DNA of 64,000 bases from Brachynemurus nebulosus (taxonomy: Eukaryota; Arthropoda; Insecta; Neuroptera; Myrmeleontidae). The stretch lies in contig JAPWDM010000001.1 in NCBI GenBank assembly GCA_035578155.1, positions 15,974,725 to 16,038,724 on the forward strand. The letters are read 5' to 3'. This document shows, piece after piece, positions 60,503 through 64,000 of the stretch. Made by a program: the position numbers and the translations under genes. The number at the start of each line of letters is the position of its first letter. The first letter of the stretch is position 1. The notes under the pieces are model-generated. The model was not told the DNA's origin and did not search any database. It saw only the letters and a program-made list of their open reading frames with translations.

Positions 60503-61374
60503 CCCTAGAATCATACGTTGGTCTACGAGAAATGTTAATCATACATCGGCGTCAATTTGACGAATAAACTTTTTACGGAAAGTTTTAGAGTTTATTTGCA
60601 AAAAATATTTTTTTTACATAACAGCACTACAAAAGCGAACAAAATATTTACAAAAATTGGATTTGGAAAAATTTTTTAATATAAATATTTATTAATTTTT
60701 TTATTTTTTTTCATCATCATAAGACATGTCTTTCAAATAATTAATTTATGAACTATTATGAGTCGGTGGACATGTGTGACTTTACAGAATGTGAAATTTC
60801 TCGGTCACAAATATTCCCGTAGATATGTAGTTATTTCCTCATTAGGCACATTTGTAAATTTTCTAAAATTTGTTAGTAATTTTTCGAATAAGATCTCAAA
60901 AAATAATAAAATTAAATTATTTTCCACAAAATAAATTGTTAATCTTTTATTAAGTCACTTGAAACGCATTCTTTGGTTTTCGATTCAATATATTAACATT
61001 TCAGTATTATGTCGTCCCTATAAGTCAAATAGCTGTAATCACCTTTCATATTATCATTATCATTGAATAAATTAATCATAACATCCATATCTTTAATAAA
61101 TTTTATAAAAATTATGAAAACTTTTATATGTAAAGTACAAACTCTCTAAAAAAAAAATCGGTTAATCATACATCGTCGTCCTTTTGACGCACACTATTTC
61201 AATACAAACAAAACGACAGCAACTATAAACAAAATTTATACCTTTGCTGTGTTATATAATAACAAATAAATTAGATAACAGAAGTTTCACAGCAAGCAGG
61301 CAACGACAAGTTGTAGTATTGGAGCAGGTAGAGAAGTTCGTTCGTCATTTTAATGAGTACGTATGGTTCTAGGG
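60503..61374. mobile_element. piggyBac-like non-autonomous element, TTAA duplication
   Basis: Ends CCCTAGAATCATACG and CGTATGGTTCTAGGG, both flanked by TTAA (60499-60502 and 61375-61378). The CCCTAGA terminus and TTAA target are the hallmarks of piggyBac. Subterminal repeats TTAATCATACATCGGCGTC (60536) and TTAATCATACATCGTCGTC (61163) are present. Non-coding. Confidence 0.93.
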
Positions 61375-61399
61375 TTAATTAGATATATAGTTAAAATAG

Positions 61400-63300
61400 G
61401 GTATTGGCTGGGTGCGTGACGCCAACGACATCTATTATATACATTTTTTCATGCTATTAAATAATGGTAACCGTGGAAATAAATTTAAAATATTTTCAAA
61501 AAAACCGTAAAATCTGAATACAAATATTTGTTATTTACAATTATTTTTTTTTATAAATAAATTTGAACAATTTGAGGTATAAAAGACTGGATGAAGTATA
61601 AGAGTTATATTAATAAAGTATTTAAACAATTTTCGACGTTAACATGGATATAATTATCAAGACAGTATTTTCTTCCAACCCCGGACTATGCAGAGGAAAA
61701 AGTTGCTGGTGATGGTGAAGCACGTCAGGGAAATTCGAAAATTACGAAATGCTGGCATAAGTCATTTAGTTGAATGTACAGTCATACATAAAGCAAACAT
61801 CAATAACTTCTTATGAAACATCATTGCATGTGAGTTTAAAATACCTCAAATATTTTTAATTCTGTATTTATGGATTGACGTGTAGACGTTAATACGTTGA
61901 CAGATAAATAAGGAACGACATATTAGTGGCAAATGCGTTTATAATCAAAGTGGATCAATGTATTATATTTTTATTTAATATTTTTTATTACACTATAAAC
62001 ACATATGAGCATGTATTATTACCTATTTTCTCCACTACTCACGCTGCAATCGATTTAATTATCTCCACCATATACTACGCACCCTGCCAATAGGGTTCAT
62101 CAATTTTAATGTCTCACCAATTTAAAACAAAAGTACAAACAAAACTAATCACCCGAATTTTATGAAAATCGAATCAGGTGTTCAATATGTAATTACGCGT
62201 CGAATGAAACCACAGTCAATATACCAATATGTATACGTAATATCAAAAAGTTCCACGAACGTACGCAACGTAACGTAAAAACGATAGTATACGACTCTAG
62301 GGTTCTCAAAACGTGGAGATATGTTAGAATTGCGACTTTCGAAAATCTGGCCCCTTACAGTAATTTCCTACTAGGAAGTTAACTGTTCCAAGTATATACT
62401 CGTATAACGGATGTACTTTAAGTACAGTATTAGAAAATTAAGTGTTCCGATGGTCTAACATTGGCAACCAATGCAAAATCAAATTTTTGAATCAATGGTA
62501 CTCAAATTTCTTACAATTAGTGAATAAAAGATATTTTTATGGAAATTTTCAAAAAGTCAGTAATAAGATTAATAAGTCATATTGTTGCTACGACGTACGT
62601 TTATTTTATTAAAAAAGAGCAAACAAAGGACACCAAAAAATAAAAAATAAAAGAAAATATTTCTATTTGAAAAAAAAAAATAAATCCAAAGGACAAAAGC
62701 TAAAAAAATAACTGTCTTTTGAAGAAAAGGGCAGGTGGTCACTGTCTCACCGTACTTACGTATATACATTATACTTTTCTACTGAAAAAAAAAAAATAGA
62801 TAAAAACATTTTCCGAAATATACCACCTTTATTTTATAAATTTCGTGAGATTTTTCGATTAATATAATTGTTATCAAACAAGTCAGTATAAGTAAAGTGT
62901 TTTTATTTATCAACAGCAAATATGGAATAACGCCTAAATCTATTAAATTTAGACTATACATTATTTGTGGATCTATACTAAATCTTAAATGCTGTAGCTA
63001 CTTAAAATTATTAAATGGGTCATTTGGTAACTGGCGAGTCATAGGTGCAAAGGTCTGACTTATTTAAAAACATTAAAAATAATAGGAACGACAAAAAATA
63101 CTGAAAATAAAAAATATATGAACAACATAATATATCGCTGACGGTTTTTTACTGCCCTTTCACCATTTTAGGTACCTACTTTTAACATATTGAAATCTGT
63201 TTGAAAAACACATAATATACATATGAATTATCAAAATACTTTTTACATGGGGGTGAAAGTTTACATAAACATTTTTATTTTTCGTATTTTCAAAAAAATT
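61400..63300. other. AT-rich DNA, no gene recognised
   Basis: Apart from the 62270 repeat I see no coding sequence or structured element. Confidence 0.4.
62270..62385. repeat. Dispersed repeat, copy 2
   Basis: GGGTTCTCAAAACGTGGAGA, ATATGTTAGAATTGCGACTT, AAATCTGGCCCCTTACAGTA match 59090-59180 in order. Confidence 0.6.
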
Positions 63301-63317
63301 AATAGAACACAATAGTA

Positions 63318-64000
63318 TGAGTGGGAAAAGAGGCTTATTTCTGACGAATATGAGTTCGGGCTCGCGCAACAATTCATATGAGTGAGAAATAAGCTTTTTC
63401 CACATATTTTACCCTATACTTTTTCAACGAGAACATTTTTTTGGGTAAAATTTAGATTAATATTTATTTAAATAAATAGTAAAATTTTTTATTAATTTAT
63501 GTCAGTTGTAAGATGTTCAAATTTTTGCCAATACATACCTTGAAACTATGGAAACAAAAATTAATAACCAATGCATATGTATATATGTATATTTTCAGAA
63601 TTATTTATATCGATTTTAAGTGCAAAATAGTATATTGGTATTAAATTAAGGAAACAGCCTACTTTTTTATTATGTTAAGCCGTGGGAAATTATTTCGCAC
63701 GCTATTTCCGCACGGTGTGAGCAATTGCTAATTTTTACATTTAGTTACCCATGCGCAAATTGTTACTTTTAATAATAGGAGTAGAAAAAAACTTTTATTG
63801 ACAGACTAAGGTGGCCGTTTTCATAATTTAAGTTACTAAGACATTAATTAAGGGGTTATTCAGGATTAGTAGCTAAAAAAAGACACACTTTCCATAATTT
63901 TTTCTAAAGAAACCTTATATGCGATCAATCTGAAACCTTATACGCATTATTAGGCATTCCTTTAACTATCAGAAAATAGTATATTGTACAATAAGTGGGA
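63318..64000. mobile_element. Copies of the CCCACTTATTG / AAAGTAACA family, running off the window
   Basis: 63318-63400 and 63680-63780 are the reversed blocks of 48415-48596. The window ends ATAGTATATTGTACAATAAG TGGGA at 63976-64000, the TIR of the elements at 11543 and 18226, so another copy starts at the edge. Confidence 0.6.

Overview
The window is AT-rich animal DNA, almost certainly from an insect. It shows long introns with GT-AG junctions, dense short inverted-repeat transposons, tRNA-derived SINE-like repeats, long (TA)n tracts and no operon-like gene packing. The order cannot be fixed from the sequence; a hemipteran would fit, but that is a guess.

The only cellular protein-coding gene I can support lies on the minus strand and covers at least 6783-29430. 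Eight exons join in frame across seven introns into about 934 residues: a low-complexity leader, a PDZ domain (end of exon A into exon B), a serine/glycine-rich linker, a Dbl-homology (DH) RhoGEF domain (exons C-D), a pleckstrin-homology (PH) domain (exons E-G) and a serine-rich tail with a stop at 6783. The 5' end is missing: the first exon seen starts at a splice acceptor, and no upstream exon was recognised up to 64000. The largest intron (10857-26494) is 15.6 kb and full of mobile elements.

1-6782, downstream of the gene, holds two short inverted-repeat elements (2166-2638, 3985-4403) and one remarkable element (5375-5833) that carries a piece of 18S rRNA. 10857-26494 holds a 44-kb-family TIR pair in opposite orientation, several palindromic or foldback elements, long TA tracts, degenerate tandem repeats, hAT-like and Tigger-like non-autonomous elements. 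29431-64000 is all repeats so far as I can see: nine non-autonomous hAT-like elements in the whole window show matching 8-bp target duplications, seven or more of them here; there are also TA-flanked mariner-like elements, a TTAA-flanked piggyBac-like element, two copies of an 800-bp LINE-3'-like repeat, a 357-bp tandem array whose units each hold a complete tRNA-like cloverleaf with Pol III boxes, and a 2.15-kb DNA transposon (56259-58409) with 455-465-bp inverted repeats around a broken DDE transposase.

The genes do not form a pathway: the window is one signalling gene (GTP loading of a Rho-family GTPase) inside a repeat-dominated landscape. The best candidates for something undescribed are the 18S-capturing element, the tandem tRNA-like array, and the dispersed family in which (TA)n tracts sit at a fixed internal junction.
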